From NCBI RefSeq assembly GCF_001593005.1, contig NZ_LQZQ01000045.1, positions 496,001-560,000 on the forward strand: DNA of 64,000 nucleotides, written 5' to 3'. Of this stretch, positions 54,396 to 63,590 are shown piece after piece. The stretch is from Roseivirga ehrenbergii (lineage in GTDB: Bacteria > Bacteroidota > Bacteroidia > Cytophagales > Cyclobacteriaceae). The number at the start of each line of letters is the position of its first letter. Position 1 is the stretch's first letter. Made by a program: the position numbers and the translations under genes. The notes under the pieces were generated by a model that was given only the letters and a program-made list of their open reading frames with translations, had not been told where the DNA came from and did not search any database.

Positions 54396-55493
54396 CTAAT
54401 AAGCCAATATTAAGTCTAGAATGATGGGCAGGTGATCACTATAACCTCCAATGTACTTTGGCCCTTGATAGGTTCTAAATGGTCTTCTTGCCCCAGTAGC
54501 GCCTTCCATAATTAAGAAGTCCATATCGAATATTTGAGCCGTTCGATCACGAACGCGGGTTCTAGATTGTTTCAGTAATAAATTGCCAGAAACCACAAAC
54601 TGATCCAGTATTCCCCATTTGTTTTCAAAACTATGAGTACCAGCTATAAACCGTAGGTCGTACATTAAATTGAAAAGGTCTGTAGGTTTAAGCGCATTAA
54701 TGTCAGTATTAACGCCTAGTCCATTCAGCATACTTTCCTCTCCAGGTTCATCATTAAAGTCACCAGTAATCACAATATGAGTATTGGGGTTTAATTTGAG
54801 CAATGAGTCTGCCTTTGCTCTTACAAATTGAGCAGCGAACATACGCTTAGGCTGTGTTTCAAATTCACCTCCAAATTTAGAAGGCCAATGATTTACTAAA
54901 AAATGCAGGGTGTCTTGATTTGGCAACTCCATTACCGTATGTAAAATATCGCGTGTACGACTAGCAGTGTCGAAAGGAAAGTCAAGTTGATAGTACTCAT
55001 AATTTAATAATTTGAGCTTATCGGGCCTGTAAATAGCAGCGACATCAATGCCTCTAGCATCTCTAGAGTCCTTATGTATAATTTCATAACCTAACGACTT
55101 GAGCTGAGTAAACTGAGTCAGCGACTCTAATACATACCTATTTTCAACTTCGCAAAAGCCAATTAACTCAGGGGCGTCCCATCCACCCATGGCCAGAATT
55201 GTTTTGGCTAACTTATTCTGTTTTTCAGTGTAGCGTGCTTTGGTCCAATAATGATCCCCTTGAGGTAAAAACTGTTCGTCTATCGTTAAGCTATCATCAA
55301 AGTAATCGAAAAGGTTTTCTACATTGTAGAAGGCAAGTCTGACCCTATCTTCATTTCTCGGACTTGGATCAAAGGATTCGCTGGCCAAATAAGCTTTTTG
55401 GCCATGTATATGCATAGGGATTAGAAGTAAGCAATAAAATATTACTGCGTTTATTTTTTGTCTATTATACCTAAAACACGATGGGTTAATCAT
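54396..55493 (-). CDS. Exported endonuclease/exonuclease/phosphatase family protein
   Basis: 365 residues with an N-terminal signal peptide (INAVIFYCLLLIPMHIHG). The EEP fold is shown by LAFYNVENLFD, IGFCEVENRYVLESL, LHFLVNHWPSKFG (metal Asn and His), VITGDFNDEPGEESM, and the C-terminal YSDHLPIIL. These match the metal-dependent nuclease/phosphatase core. Many Bacteroidota members are secreted nucleases or phosphodiesterases. Its start overlaps the start region of the divergent CvfB gene by only 45 bp of spacer. Substrate is not shown. Confidence 0.85.
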   Translation of the reverse strand: MINPSCFRYNRQKINAVIFYCLLLIPMHIHGQKAYLASESFDPSPRNEDRVRLAFYNVENLFDYFDDSLTIDEQFLPQGDHYWTKARYTEKQNKLAKTILAMGGWDAPELIGFCEVENRYVLESLTQFTQLKSLGYEIIHKDSRDARGIDVAAIYRPDKLKLLNYEYYQLDFPFDTASRTRDILHTVMELPNQDTLHFLVNHWPSKFGGEFETQPKRMFAAQFVRAKADSLLKLNPNTHIVITGDFNDEPGEESMLNGLGVNTDINALKPTDLFNLMYDLRFIAGTHSFENKWGILDQFVVSGNLLLKQSRTRVRDRTAQIFDMDFLIMEGATGARRPFRTYQGPKYIGGYSDHLPIILDLILAY

Positions 55494-55538
55494 AACTTTG
55501 TCGATCGGTAAACCAAATTAGTTAAAAGATAAATCATA

Positions 55539-56375
55539 ATGGGCATGGAAATAGGTAAAAATCACATATTAAAAGTAGCTCGTGAAGTAGATTTTGGTCT
55601 ATACTTAACTAATGGCGAAGAAGATATCCTTTTGCCAATGAAATATGTGCCTTCAGATACCAGTATTGGAGACGAAATAGAAGTGTTCGTGTACGTTGAT
55701 TCACTCGGTCGGCCTGTAGCGGTTACTGCTCAACCCTTAGCTAAAGTAGGTGATATTGCTAGTTTGGAAGTAAAACAAGTTACAAGCGTAGGTGCATTTA
55801 TGGACATAGGCTTAGAAAAGGACTTAATGGTTCCTTTTAAAGAACAAGGCCAAAAAATGGAGACGGGTAGAAAGTACGTTGTTAAGGTGCTTCTAGACTT
55901 TAAAACCAATCGTATGATTGGAACCTCTAAGATCGGCCCTTTTCTTAGCCAGCATAATGATGAATTACAAGAAGGAGAGAAGGTCAATATCCTAATTTGG
56001 CAAGAAACAACTTTGGGTTATAAGGTAATCATCAACAAAACCTTTCAAGGTTTGATTTTCCATAACGAAATCTTTGACCATGTTGAGCTTGGTGACGAGC
56101 GTACTGCCTATGTAAAGGCCATTAGAGAAGATGGTAAAATAGATATCTCACTACAAAAACAGGGTTACGAAGCCGTAAAAGATATGAGCCAGGTTGTCTT
56201 GGATAAAATTAAAGCCACTGGTAGCTTGGCATTAGGAGATAAAAGCAGCCCAGAAGAAATCAAGTATAAGCTGGGTATGAGTAAAAAGAACTTCAAGAAA
56301 ATTTTAGGAGGCTTGTATAAAGCTGGTCAAGTAGAAATTTTTGATCACGAGGTGCGTTTAAAAGCGGAAGGTTAG
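55539..56375 (+). CDS. cvfB: CvfB-family S1-domain RNA-binding protein
   Basis: 278 residues of the CvfB family: tandem S1-like beta-barrels (about 1-65, 66-135, 140-215; VTSVGAFMDIGLEKDLMVP is the clearest S1 signature) followed by a winged-helix end at about 225-278 (IKYKLGMSKKNFKKILGG, then LYKAGQVEIFDHEVRL). CvfB affects RNA and virulence-factor expression in Staphylococcus; general role is RNA binding. An ATG two codons in is also possible. It is divergent from the EEP protein. Its stop codon lies inside a hairpin (56367-56396). Confidence 0.85.
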   Translation: MGMEIGKNHILKVAREVDFGLYLTNGEEDILLPMKYVPSDTSIGDEIEVFVYVDSLGRPVAVTAQPLAKVGDIASLEVKQVTSVGAFMDIGLEKDLMVPFKEQGQKMETGRKYVVKVLLDFKTNRMIGTSKIGPFLSQHNDELQEGEKVNILIWQETTLGYKVIINKTFQGLIFHNEIFDHVELGDERTAYVKAIREDGKIDISLQKQGYEAVKDMSQVVLDKIKATGSLALGDKSSPEEIKYKLGMSKKNFKKILGGLYKAGQVEIFDHEVRLKAEG

Positions 56376-56396
56376 CCTGAGGAGAGACTAACCTTC
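56367..56396 (+). terminator. Hairpin overlapping the cvfB stop codon
   Basis: GAAGGTTAG (56367-56375) and CTAACCTTC (56388-56396) form a perfect 9-bp stem that includes the TAG stop. No T run follows, so a rho-independent terminator is not certain. Confidence 0.45.
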
Positions 56397-56432
56397 ACAT
56401 AAACTACCTATAAAACTAAAACTAACTTAAAC

Positions 56433-56635
56433 TTAGTTTAATTAAACTAACACACTCCATTCGAAAACAGAGGGCTTAAAGCTTGTTAGCACCTACCGCT
56501 GTTAAACTGATAGGCACCATTAAATTAGGTAAATTTCCCGAGTTGTAAAATATTATTTTACAATAAATAGATTAACGGATTATTTAGGTGGTGATATTAC
56601 GTTTTACAACCGTTTTTAGGATAATCCATTTATTG
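56433..56635. other. Palindrome-rich non-coding stretch between cvfB and the lipoprotein gene
   Basis: The 56376-56635 spacer has no gene. It has a perfect 18-bp palindrome TTAGTTTAATTAAACTAA (56433-56450), a 21-bp palindrome with one central base (56543-56563, arms TTGTAAAATA and TATTTTACAA), and a large hairpin in which CAATAAAT (56561-56568) and GGATTAT (56577-56583) pair with the adjoining ATAATCCATTTATTG (56621-56635). It lies between two convergent genes, so terminator functions are possible. Confidence 0.55.
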
Positions 56636-57007
56636 CTACTTAATATCAATTTCGTTGGCTATGCCCATTGCAGTAAAACGAATCGATAATTTTCTAGGGT
56701 TTTCCGAAGGTTGGTTACACTTAGGAGAAGGATCAATATAGTACCAATAATAAGTTTGACTTCGTTCGTAAAGTTCTTCAGCATCAGGCTTACCCAACAC
56801 TTCTATTATTGATTTATGATATAAGGCTAATAGGTTCGGTTTGATTTTAATTAAGTCTTGAATCATTTCAGCCCTTTGATTCAAACAGCCGCTTTGATCT
56901 CCAATCCATTTTGCAGAATCGAAATCACCAACATCTGCTTTTTTAGTGCAAGCTGTGATAAGTAATGGGAGAGAGAGAATAATTACTAACAGTTTTGATG
57001 ACTTCAT
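56636..57007 (-). CDS. Small lipoprotein, possibly BamE-like
   Basis: 123 residues from the ATG at 57007, which overlaps the stop codon of the upstream hydroxylase gene (ATGA), showing translational coupling. The lipobox is LPLLITAC (Cys about residue 19). The mature part has two further Cys. The segment IEVLGKPDAEELYERS followed by YYWYYI is reminiscent of the LGxP...WxY pattern of BamE/SmpA-type lipoproteins, but this is weak. No other family recognised. Confidence 0.65.
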   Translation of the reverse strand: MKSSKLLVIILSLPLLITACTKKADVGDFDSAKWIGDQSGCLNQRAEMIQDLIKIKPNLLALYHKSIIEVLGKPDAEELYERSQTYYWYYIDPSPKCNQPSENPRKLSIRFTAMGIANEIDIK

Positions 57008-58242
57008 TTCAATTGGGCTTTGGCTGGCAAAGGTACTTTGCGCACCAGCATCAACCAAATTTGAAACATGATAAGAATAGTGGCTGCTACTGTAATCATT
57101 ATGGGATCAGGATTAAGGCCAAAAAATGCATAGAACGCTGTGAGGACTAAAAAAATCAGTCTAAACGACTCCATGGCGAAACCCCAGTTTCGATTTTCAA
57201 ACAAAGCACCAAAGCTTACTACCGAGTAAATGATGACCCCTGCAAAAATTAGTTTATCTGAGGTATTCATCTTATCTAAATTGAAAAGGAACATGGCCGT
57301 TCCCGCAAGTAATACGATGTACTGCACCAATACATAAACATTCAGTTTGGCAGCAGTATGCGTATCAAACTTTCTATAATTATCTGTATTAACTTCTTCT
57401 GGAGCTCTATATCCACCCATGTAATCTGGTAACCAGCCTGGCTTTTCGAAAATATACCTGAACTTATCACTCCACTTTGGAATAGTTTTGACATCACTCC
57501 ACATGTCAGAATAATGCGCAATATTTGCCCAAATAGGGTTCCAACTGTTAAGGTTTTTTGTGATACCGTAAACAGGTCTTTCTTCTTCGGCTTTAAATGT
57601 GCCGAATAGTTTATCCCAAATTATAAATGTTCCAGCATGGTTCTTATCAATGTATTTTGGGTTTCTGGCATGATGAACCCTATGGTGTGATGGCGTATTA
57701 AAAACTGCCTCAAACCAGCGAGGAAGTTTGTTGATCGACTCGGTATGTATCCAGAATTGATACAACAGATTAAAGCCTGATACAGAAACTAAAATAATAG
57801 GATCTACACCAATTAAGGCCATCGGAATATAAAAAGCAAAAGTCCAAATGGTTTGGGTTGAACTCTGTCGCAACGCAACAGAAAGGTTATATTCCTCGCT
57901 TTGGTGATGCACGCTGTGGCCACCCCAAAACAAATTCACTTGATGACTCATTCTGTGAGCCCAGTAATAGAAAAAATCGTAAGCTATAAATGCCATTATC
58001 CAAACAAGAGCTGTGTTGGGCAAGTCTATTATTCTAAACTTCTCAAATATTAAAGTGTATACCCCTATGCTCAATACTTTCAGAAAGGCTCCTGTTACTT
58101 GAGAAGTTACACCACAATTAATATTTGTTATGGCATCATTAAGGCGGTATGACTTTACCGCTTGAACACGGTGCACAATGAGCTCAATTCCTATAAGAAG
58201 AAAGTACACGGGAATAGCAATAACGGTCGGGTCTAGTATCAT
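57004..58242 (-). CDS. Alkylglycerol-monooxygenase-like fatty acid hydroxylase
   Basis: 412 residues with about eight membrane helices. The di-iron histidine clusters are HRMSH, HSVHH and HRVHH (SHHRVHHARNP), with WDKLFGTF in between, a pattern close to alkylglycerol monooxygenase (TMEM195) and sterol desaturase families. Length is greater than the shorter member at 35679-36617, owing to C-terminal helices. It is coupled by overlap with the small lipoprotein gene downstream. Ether-lipid cleavage in animals uses tetrahydrobiopterin; whether that holds here is unknown. Confidence 0.82.
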   Translation of the reverse strand: MILDPTVIAIPVYFLLIGIELIVHRVQAVKSYRLNDAITNINCGVTSQVTGAFLKVLSIGVYTLIFEKFRIIDLPNTALVWIMAFIAYDFFYYWAHRMSHQVNLFWGGHSVHHQSEEYNLSVALRQSSTQTIWTFAFYIPMALIGVDPIILVSVSGFNLLYQFWIHTESINKLPRWFEAVFNTPSHHRVHHARNPKYIDKNHAGTFIIWDKLFGTFKAEEERPVYGITKNLNSWNPIWANIAHYSDMWSDVKTIPKWSDKFRYIFEKPGWLPDYMGGYRAPEEVNTDNYRKFDTHTAAKLNVYVLVQYIVLLAGTAMFLFNLDKMNTSDKLIFAGVIIYSVVSFGALFENRNWGFAMESFRLIFLVLTAFYAFFGLNPDPIMITVAATILIMFQIWLMLVRKVPLPAKAQLK

Positions 58243-58419
58243 TCTGTAACTATCAGTTTCTCAATGTATAACCTTCCGTAATAAGTTTCAAGTGTTTTTT
58301 AACATTAAGAATTTTGAATTAAAGAGGTAATTATGAAGCTAAATAAATTGTGAATTTGTGCATAATAATACTTATGTTTAGTTTGATTGATTATGCCAAG
58401 ACATTGATCAGTACTTTTT

Positions 58420-60261
58420 ATGAAAATCATTTTTGACCAAATCTTTAACAACCCGGTAATAGGCATTGCGCTGGTTAATAGTGATGGCCAGATTATAAAA
58501 GCGAATAAGGCATTTTGCGGTTTACTAGGCTACCCAACCGATGGTTTAGTAGGGATGAATTTTACAGAAATTACTCATTCTGAAGATATAGATAAAGATT
58601 GGAAGCTCTTTGTGAAGTTGAAAAATCATGAAATAAGTCAGTATAAGATTAATAAAAGATATATAACTAAAGCAGGTGAAGAGTTATGGGCTGAGCTTAG
58701 TGTGTTTATGGGAGAAAAGGTGGATGGGCATGAGACTGTTATTTCTTTTGTTAAAGATATTTCCGAAGCCAAATTACTCCAAGATGAACTAAAAGATCAG
58801 CAGACGAAAATTCAGGGCATTTTTGATAATACCTTTCAATTTATTGGATTAATGAAAACTGATGGAACACTCATTGAAGTGAATAAAGCCATTACTCGAT
58901 TTTTAGGAAAAACAAGAGAAGAGCTTATTGGAAAAAAAATATGGGAAATTTCTGACTTATATCAACATGATGAAGATAGAAACAGGCTTATTTCATCGGT
59001 TCAGAGGGCAGCAAATGGAGAATTTATAAGATTTGACTCACAGGTGATTGGAGCTAAGATAAGAGAGACAATTGATTTTTCCATTCGCCCTATTATCAAT
59101 GAAAAAGGTGATATAACTCTACTAATACCTGAGGGACGGCTAATTACCGATCGCTATAGGCTTCAGCATAAGCTCAAAAGTAAAACCCGTCTGCTTGAAA
59201 CAACCGAACAACTATCAAAAGTAGGAAGTTGGGAGTGGTTTGTACCTTCGGATGATTTGTATTGGTCTAAAGGCACCTACGATGTATTCGAATGCGAATA
59301 TCAGCCTGATAACATACTCTCTGTACAAAAATATGTTGACTATATTCATGAAGAAGATTTAGAAAGAGTTCAAAAAGCCATTGAAAAAACCGTGACAAGT
59401 GGGGTGGACTTCAATGTTGAACATAAAATAAAAATAGGAGAGAAGGTAAAACATATTCACGTAAAAGGAGAGTGTGTTTTTGATAAATCGGGTAATGTTA
59501 TAGTTGTCAGAGGAGCCGTGAAAGACCATACATTAGACATCCAGATTCAAGAATCTATGATGTTATATAATGAGCTTCTAGAAAAGAAAAATGACGAACT
59601 AAAACAATTTGCCTATGTTGCCTCGCACGATCTTCAAGAACCTTTAAGGACCATTACCAGCTTCATTCAATTGCTCAGAATGGAAATTGGTGAAGTTGAC
59701 GAGAACTGTGAAAAATACTTAGAAATTATTGAAAAAGGGGCTGGACGCATGAAAAGCCTGATTTCAGATTTACTTTCTTTTTCCAGACTCGAAAACAATG
59801 AACTGATAATCGAAATGACCGATCTCGATGTCATGTTTAAAGAACTGGAACAGGATCTCGCTACAAGTATCAAGGAGTCTAAAGTCAATATTATCATTAA
59901 AAATAAGCTTCCTACTTTACAGTGTGATTCGAGAAGAATGAGCATTCTTTTTCAGAACCTGATTTCAAATGCCATTAAGTTTAAAAAAAACAATTGTACT
60001 CCTGAAATACGAATAGATTGGAAGCTGACAGAGGGAGTGTATTTATTTGAAATAACCGATAACGGAATTGGAATTGACCCTGAATTTCATGAATCGATTT
60101 TCGAACCATTCAGAAGGCTTCATTCAAGGGCTCAATACGAAGGAAACGGAATTGGTTTGGCGCTATGTACAAGAGTCGTTAATCAACACAATGGCGAAAT
60201 CTGGATAAACTCTGAAAAAGGAGTAGGAACAACTTTTTATTTTACCATACCAAAAGCATAG
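58420..60261 (+). CDS. Cytosolic PAS-domain sensor histidine kinase
   Basis: 613 residues with no signal peptide or membrane helix. Three PAS domains are seen at about 5-115, 130-245 and 262-372; the first opens IFNNPVIGIALVNSDGQI, the second is IFDNTFQFIGLMKTDG. The HisKA motif ASHDLQEPLRTI gives His403. The ATPase domain has FQNLISNAIKFKKN, DNGIGIDPEF and GNGIGLALC. The downstream gene, 58 bp away, has a receiver domain, which makes it the likely partner. Stimulus unknown; small redox ligands or light are common for such stacks. Confidence 0.92.
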   Translation: MKIIFDQIFNNPVIGIALVNSDGQIIKANKAFCGLLGYPTDGLVGMNFTEITHSEDIDKDWKLFVKLKNHEISQYKINKRYITKAGEELWAELSVFMGEKVDGHETVISFVKDISEAKLLQDELKDQQTKIQGIFDNTFQFIGLMKTDGTLIEVNKAITRFLGKTREELIGKKIWEISDLYQHDEDRNRLISSVQRAANGEFIRFDSQVIGAKIRETIDFSIRPIINEKGDITLLIPEGRLITDRYRLQHKLKSKTRLLETTEQLSKVGSWEWFVPSDDLYWSKGTYDVFECEYQPDNILSVQKYVDYIHEEDLERVQKAIEKTVTSGVDFNVEHKIKIGEKVKHIHVKGECVFDKSGNVIVVRGAVKDHTLDIQIQESMMLYNELLEKKNDELKQFAYVASHDLQEPLRTITSFIQLLRMEIGEVDENCEKYLEIIEKGAGRMKSLISDLLSFSRLENNELIIEMTDLDVMFKELEQDLATSIKESKVNIIIKNKLPTLQCDSRRMSILFQNLISNAIKFKKNNCTPEIRIDWKLTEGVYLFEITDNGIGIDPEFHESIFEPFRRLHSRAQYEGNGIGLALCTRVVNQHNGEIWINSEKGVGTTFYFTIPKA

Positions 60262-60319
60262 AAAGAGAGCTAAGAGGCAAAATCTCTTGAGCTACACTAA
60301 GAACTTAAAATAATAAACT

Positions 60320-61360
60320 ATGGAAATTTTACTCATAGAGGATAATGAAAATGATGTGTTTCTTTTCAACGAATACCTGCGCTTGATTGGGCTTTCAGAT
60401 TCCAATGTGACAGCACTTTCCACTTCATCAGAAGTAAGAGAATTGCTAAGGAATGAAACTTTTGACTTGGCTTTTCTGGACTTAACGCTACCAGACACTA
60501 CTGGTATTCAGAGTTTTGAGTCACTTATGAGTTGTTCACCGAAATTTCCAATTATAGTTCTTACTGGGCTTGAAGACCAAGAAACAGCAAAAGAGATTAT
60601 CAAGAGCGGTGCCCAAGATTATTTAGTCAAAGGAGTTTACCAACCAAAAGACCTAATGAAGTCTATTGAATATTCAATCGAACGACATCAATGGTACATG
60701 GATAGGTATAAAATGGAGCGGAATTACGTTAATGCCATTATTAAAGGGGCGGAAACAGAAAGAATAAGGATTGCCAGAGATTTGCATGATGGAGTGGTTC
60801 AAACCCTAACAATAAGCTTGCTGACCTTAGATTTACTGATCAAAAAAAGCCAAGACATAAATGAAGAGTACAGTGCTCTTATGGATAAAACCAGGAAGCA
60901 TTTAAAGAATTCAGTAGACGAGGTTCGAAATATAGCTCATTCATTGGTTCCAAATGCTTTTCAGAATATAGGAATGAAGCTAGCATTGAATGAATTGATG
61001 GAAGATATTCGTTCACTGGCCAGTATAAAGGTTGATTTTGAATACCAGATTGATTCCGACCAAATATCGGATGATAAATACATGACCATCTATAGAGTTA
61101 TGCAGGAAGTGTTCAATAATATGATTAAACATGCTCAAGCCACACACTGTCTCGTTTCGATGACTCAACAAGAGAATATTGTCAACATTCTGATTAAAGA
61201 TAACGGTTGTGGGTTCGATTTGGACACCATTAAAAAAACTAAATCGTCATTTGGAATCGATAATATTGACAGCAGAATAAAACTGCTGAATGGTACTTGT
61301 AATCTTAAGTCGAAAAAGGGAGAAGGCACCTCTTATGAGATCAGCTTTCCAATGTGTTAA
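60320..61360 (+). CDS. Receiver-HisKA_3 hybrid histidine kinase (no output domain)
   Basis: 346 residues. Residues 1-122 are a receiver with Asp54 (AFLDLTLPD) and the acidic pair ED at 7-8. Residues 140-210 are a NarX-like HisKA_3 region with ARDLHDGVVQTL (His156). The C-terminal HATPase domain has VMQEVFNNMIKHAQA, DNGCGFDL and FGIDNIDSRIKLLNG. It has no DNA-binding domain. The order REC-kinase means it can accept phosphate from the preceding PAS kinase and then phosphorylate another, unlinked LuxR-type regulator. Both genes are co-directional, 58 bp apart. Confidence 0.88.
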   Translation: MEILLIEDNENDVFLFNEYLRLIGLSDSNVTALSTSSEVRELLRNETFDLAFLDLTLPDTTGIQSFESLMSCSPKFPIIVLTGLEDQETAKEIIKSGAQDYLVKGVYQPKDLMKSIEYSIERHQWYMDRYKMERNYVNAIIKGAETERIRIARDLHDGVVQTLTISLLTLDLLIKKSQDINEEYSALMDKTRKHLKNSVDEVRNIAHSLVPNAFQNIGMKLALNELMEDIRSLASIKVDFEYQIDSDQISDDKYMTIYRVMQEVFNNMIKHAQATHCLVSMTQQENIVNILIKDNGCGFDLDTIKKTKSSFGIDNIDSRIKLLNGTCNLKSKKGEGTSYEISFPMC

Positions 61361-61453
61361 AGACTAATAGTATTGATAACGCAATTACTCGTTTGCTTAT
61401 CAATTGTGCTTACTAGTATTTTATGTAATTTCGAAGCTTAACCAATCCTTCAA

Positions 61454-61987
61454 ATGACCATAAAAATCACTAATGCACTGAAAGAACTCACTGGCGAGCT
61501 AAACGACAAAAGCTTCAACGCTTCAAATTACTTAGGAAGTATCGGTTCTGAAGAAGTAGTAAATGCAATGATTGCTTTGCTCAACGATCCTAACCCTGAA
61601 ACACGCTTTATGGCTGCTAGAACCTTAGGTTTGGTGGAAAATAATTCAGCGGCTTTATCCCCACTTTTCGAAGCATTTGATAAAAAAGAAAACAAAGAGA
61701 TTCTAGGCGACCTTCTTATGGCACTTGAAGGCTTTGATGTAAGCAACAATTACGTAGACCTTTTTAAACTCTATCTTTTTGGGAGTTTTAAGGTGTCAAA
61801 AATAGCAGAAGACTTACTCGATCATAAAGAATTTAATATCACACCTCGTGTGCTAAAAAAGGCGCAGAAACACTGGGCACATTATTCTAATAATGTAAAA
61901 CAAGACGAAGCTTTTGCACTTCAAAAAATAGAAGTCGAAGAAAGGTTAAATGACCTAAAGGGATTTTTAGAGAATTCCGAAGGTTAG
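61454..61987 (+). CDS. HEAT-repeat protein of unknown function
   Basis: 177 residues, soluble, no signal peptide. Helical repeats of HEAT type are visible, the clearest being GSEEVVNAMIALLNDPNPET, then RFMAARTLGLVE. The protein is predicted to be almost all helix and to act as a scaffold or partner-binding protein. It is 93 bp after the REC kinase and may be part of that unit. No specific family identified. Confidence 0.72.
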   Translation: MTIKITNALKELTGELNDKSFNASNYLGSIGSEEVVNAMIALLNDPNPETRFMAARTLGLVENNSAALSPLFEAFDKKENKEILGDLLMALEGFDVSNNYVDLFKLYLFGSFKVSKIAEDLLDHKEFNITPRVLKKAQKHWAHYSNNVKQDEAFALQKIEVEERLNDLKGFLENSEG

Positions 61988-62107
61988 TGTTGATGGATTG
62001 AGATTCAACCAATCAGTTAATTTATTTCGTTTTTAATGGAGTTATTTTTTACATTCAGCGCTAGATATTTTTTCACACGTGCCATTAGACCAAACTAGAT
62101 ACGCTTT

Positions 62108-62728
62108 ATGAGATTCAATCCCAAATATTCAATTGTTGCAATCGTTTTGTCACTCTTTTTTGCAGGGTGCGCTCCAAAATCGAATACTATCGAATTATTC
62201 AATGGTCAAAATTTAGATGGTTGGGTGAATCACGGTGAAGAAAAATGGTATGTAGAAGATGGACTTTTGGTTTGTGAAAGTGGCCCTGCTGCTCAATACG
62301 GGTATCTTTCTACGGAAGACTTTTATGATGATTTTGAATTGACACTTGATTTTAAACAAGATGCGAATGGTAACAGTGGAGTGTTTATTCGATCGACTGT
62401 TGAAGGTACTAAAGTGAGCGGATGGCAAGTAGAAGTAGCTCCCCCTGGTGACAATACAGGTGGTATTTACGAATCTTATGGGCGTGGTTGGTTAATTCAA
62501 CCTGATCCAGAAAAAGACAAAGTATTAAAAATGGGAGAGTGGAACACCCTGAAAATTAGAGTGGAAGGGCCTGAAGTTACCACTTGGCTAAATGGCACTC
62601 AAATGGTACACTTAGTAGATGAAAAAATTGGTGCTGGAAAGGGCGCAGTAGCACTTCAAATCCACGATGGCGGAGGAATTAAAGTAAGTTGGAAAAACAT
62701 AAAATTAACTCCGATAGTGGCAGAATAA
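62108..62728 (+). CDS. DUF1080 (3-keto-disaccharide hydrolase domain) lipoprotein
   Basis: 206 residues with lipobox FFAGC (Cys about 21). The rest is a single DUF1080 laminin-G-like beta-sandwich with family marks ELFNGQNLDGWV, GNSGVFIRSTVEG, GEWNTLKIRVEGPEVTTWLN and LQIHDGGGIKVSWKNIKL. DUF1080 domains have been shown in Bacteroides to hydrolyse 3-keto-glycosides. The next gene carries the same domain and the one after it is a Gfo/Idh/MocA oxidoreductase, which is the usual neighbour set. Confidence 0.88.
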   Translation: MRFNPKYSIVAIVLSLFFAGCAPKSNTIELFNGQNLDGWVNHGEEKWYVEDGLLVCESGPAAQYGYLSTEDFYDDFELTLDFKQDANGNSGVFIRSTVEGTKVSGWQVEVAPPGDNTGGIYESYGRGWLIQPDPEKDKVLKMGEWNTLKIRVEGPEVTTWLNGTQMVHLVDEKIGAGKGAVALQIHDGGGIKVSWKNIKLTPIVAE

Positions 62729-62793
62729 ACTTCTTGGCATTGTTTCCTCGGAAACTAATCAAAACTATAATTTCAAATTCAACAACCTCAAAT

Positions 62794-63513
62794 ATGAAAA
62801 AACTCTTTCTACTTACATTTTTAGCAGCCACTGTTTCGGCTTGTAGTAATAGTTCTCAAACTGAAGACGATGGCTGGATTCACCTATTTGACGGCACCAC
62901 CACAGAGGGTTGGAGAGCATATAATGGAGATAAACTTCCTGCGCAATGGGTCGTTGAAGATGGTGCACTGACCTTCGACACTGAAAAACGATTAGAATCT
63001 GACCACCAAGGAGGAAAGGATATTATTTATGCTGCAGAAGAGTTTGACAACTTTGAATTGTATTTAGAATGGAAAATTCCAGAAGGTGGAAATAGTGGTG
63101 TTTTCTATCATTTGAAAGAAGGTATTGAAGGAGGCCCAGCAGCCGTAGCCCCTGAATACCAATTACTGGATGACCTTAAATGGGAAGAAATTAATAATGC
63201 TAAGCTCCAAGAGTGGCAAAAGACAGGTGCAGATTACGCCATGCATTTACCTGATACTACTCAGAAAATCGTAAAGCCAGCAGGAGAGTGGAACACAACA
63301 AGAATTATTTTCACACCAGAGCGAGTAGAGCATTGGTTGAATGGAAAAATGATTGTGTCTTTTGTGCCATGGTCAGACGATTGGTATGAGCGAAAATCTG
63401 CTGGAAAATGGAAAGATTATCCAAAATACGGTTCGTTCAAAACAGGCTATATCGGTTTACAAGACCACGACAGTCCGCTTTGGTTTAAGAACATCAAAAT
63501 CAAAAAACTATAA
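62794..63513 (+). CDS. Second DUF1080 lipoprotein
   Basis: 239 residues from the ATG at 62794, which gives a lipoprotein signal (FLAATVSAC, Cys17); a longer frame from 62689 is unlikely since it would bury the signal. The DUF1080 domain has WIHLFDGTTTEGWRAYNG, EWKIPEGGNSGVFYHLKEG, then EYQLLDD, and AGEWNTTRIIFTPERVEHWL. It is longer than the previous copy by an insertion around KLQEWQKTGADYAMHLPD. Same operon; the Gfo/Idh gene begins 77 bp later. Confidence 0.88.
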   Translation: MKKLFLLTFLAATVSACSNSSQTEDDGWIHLFDGTTTEGWRAYNGDKLPAQWVVEDGALTFDTEKRLESDHQGGKDIIYAAEEFDNFELYLEWKIPEGGNSGVFYHLKEGIEGGPAAVAPEYQLLDDLKWEEINNAKLQEWQKTGADYAMHLPDTTQKIVKPAGEWNTTRIIFTPERVEHWLNGKMIVSFVPWSDDWYERKSAGKWKDYPKYGSFKTGYIGLQDHDSPLWFKNIKIKKL

Positions 63514-63590
63514 CCCATTTCTTTATTGGCTCATTCTTTCATTTATCCATTATTTAATTCCTTCTTTCATTATCCCTTTAACACATTGTT

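Noticed and set aside
58243-58419. Search for a promoter or RNA in the spacer before the PAS kinase
   Set aside because: AT-rich with TTTG-like words, but no TTTG-N19-TAnnTTTG pair and no stable palindrome stands out.
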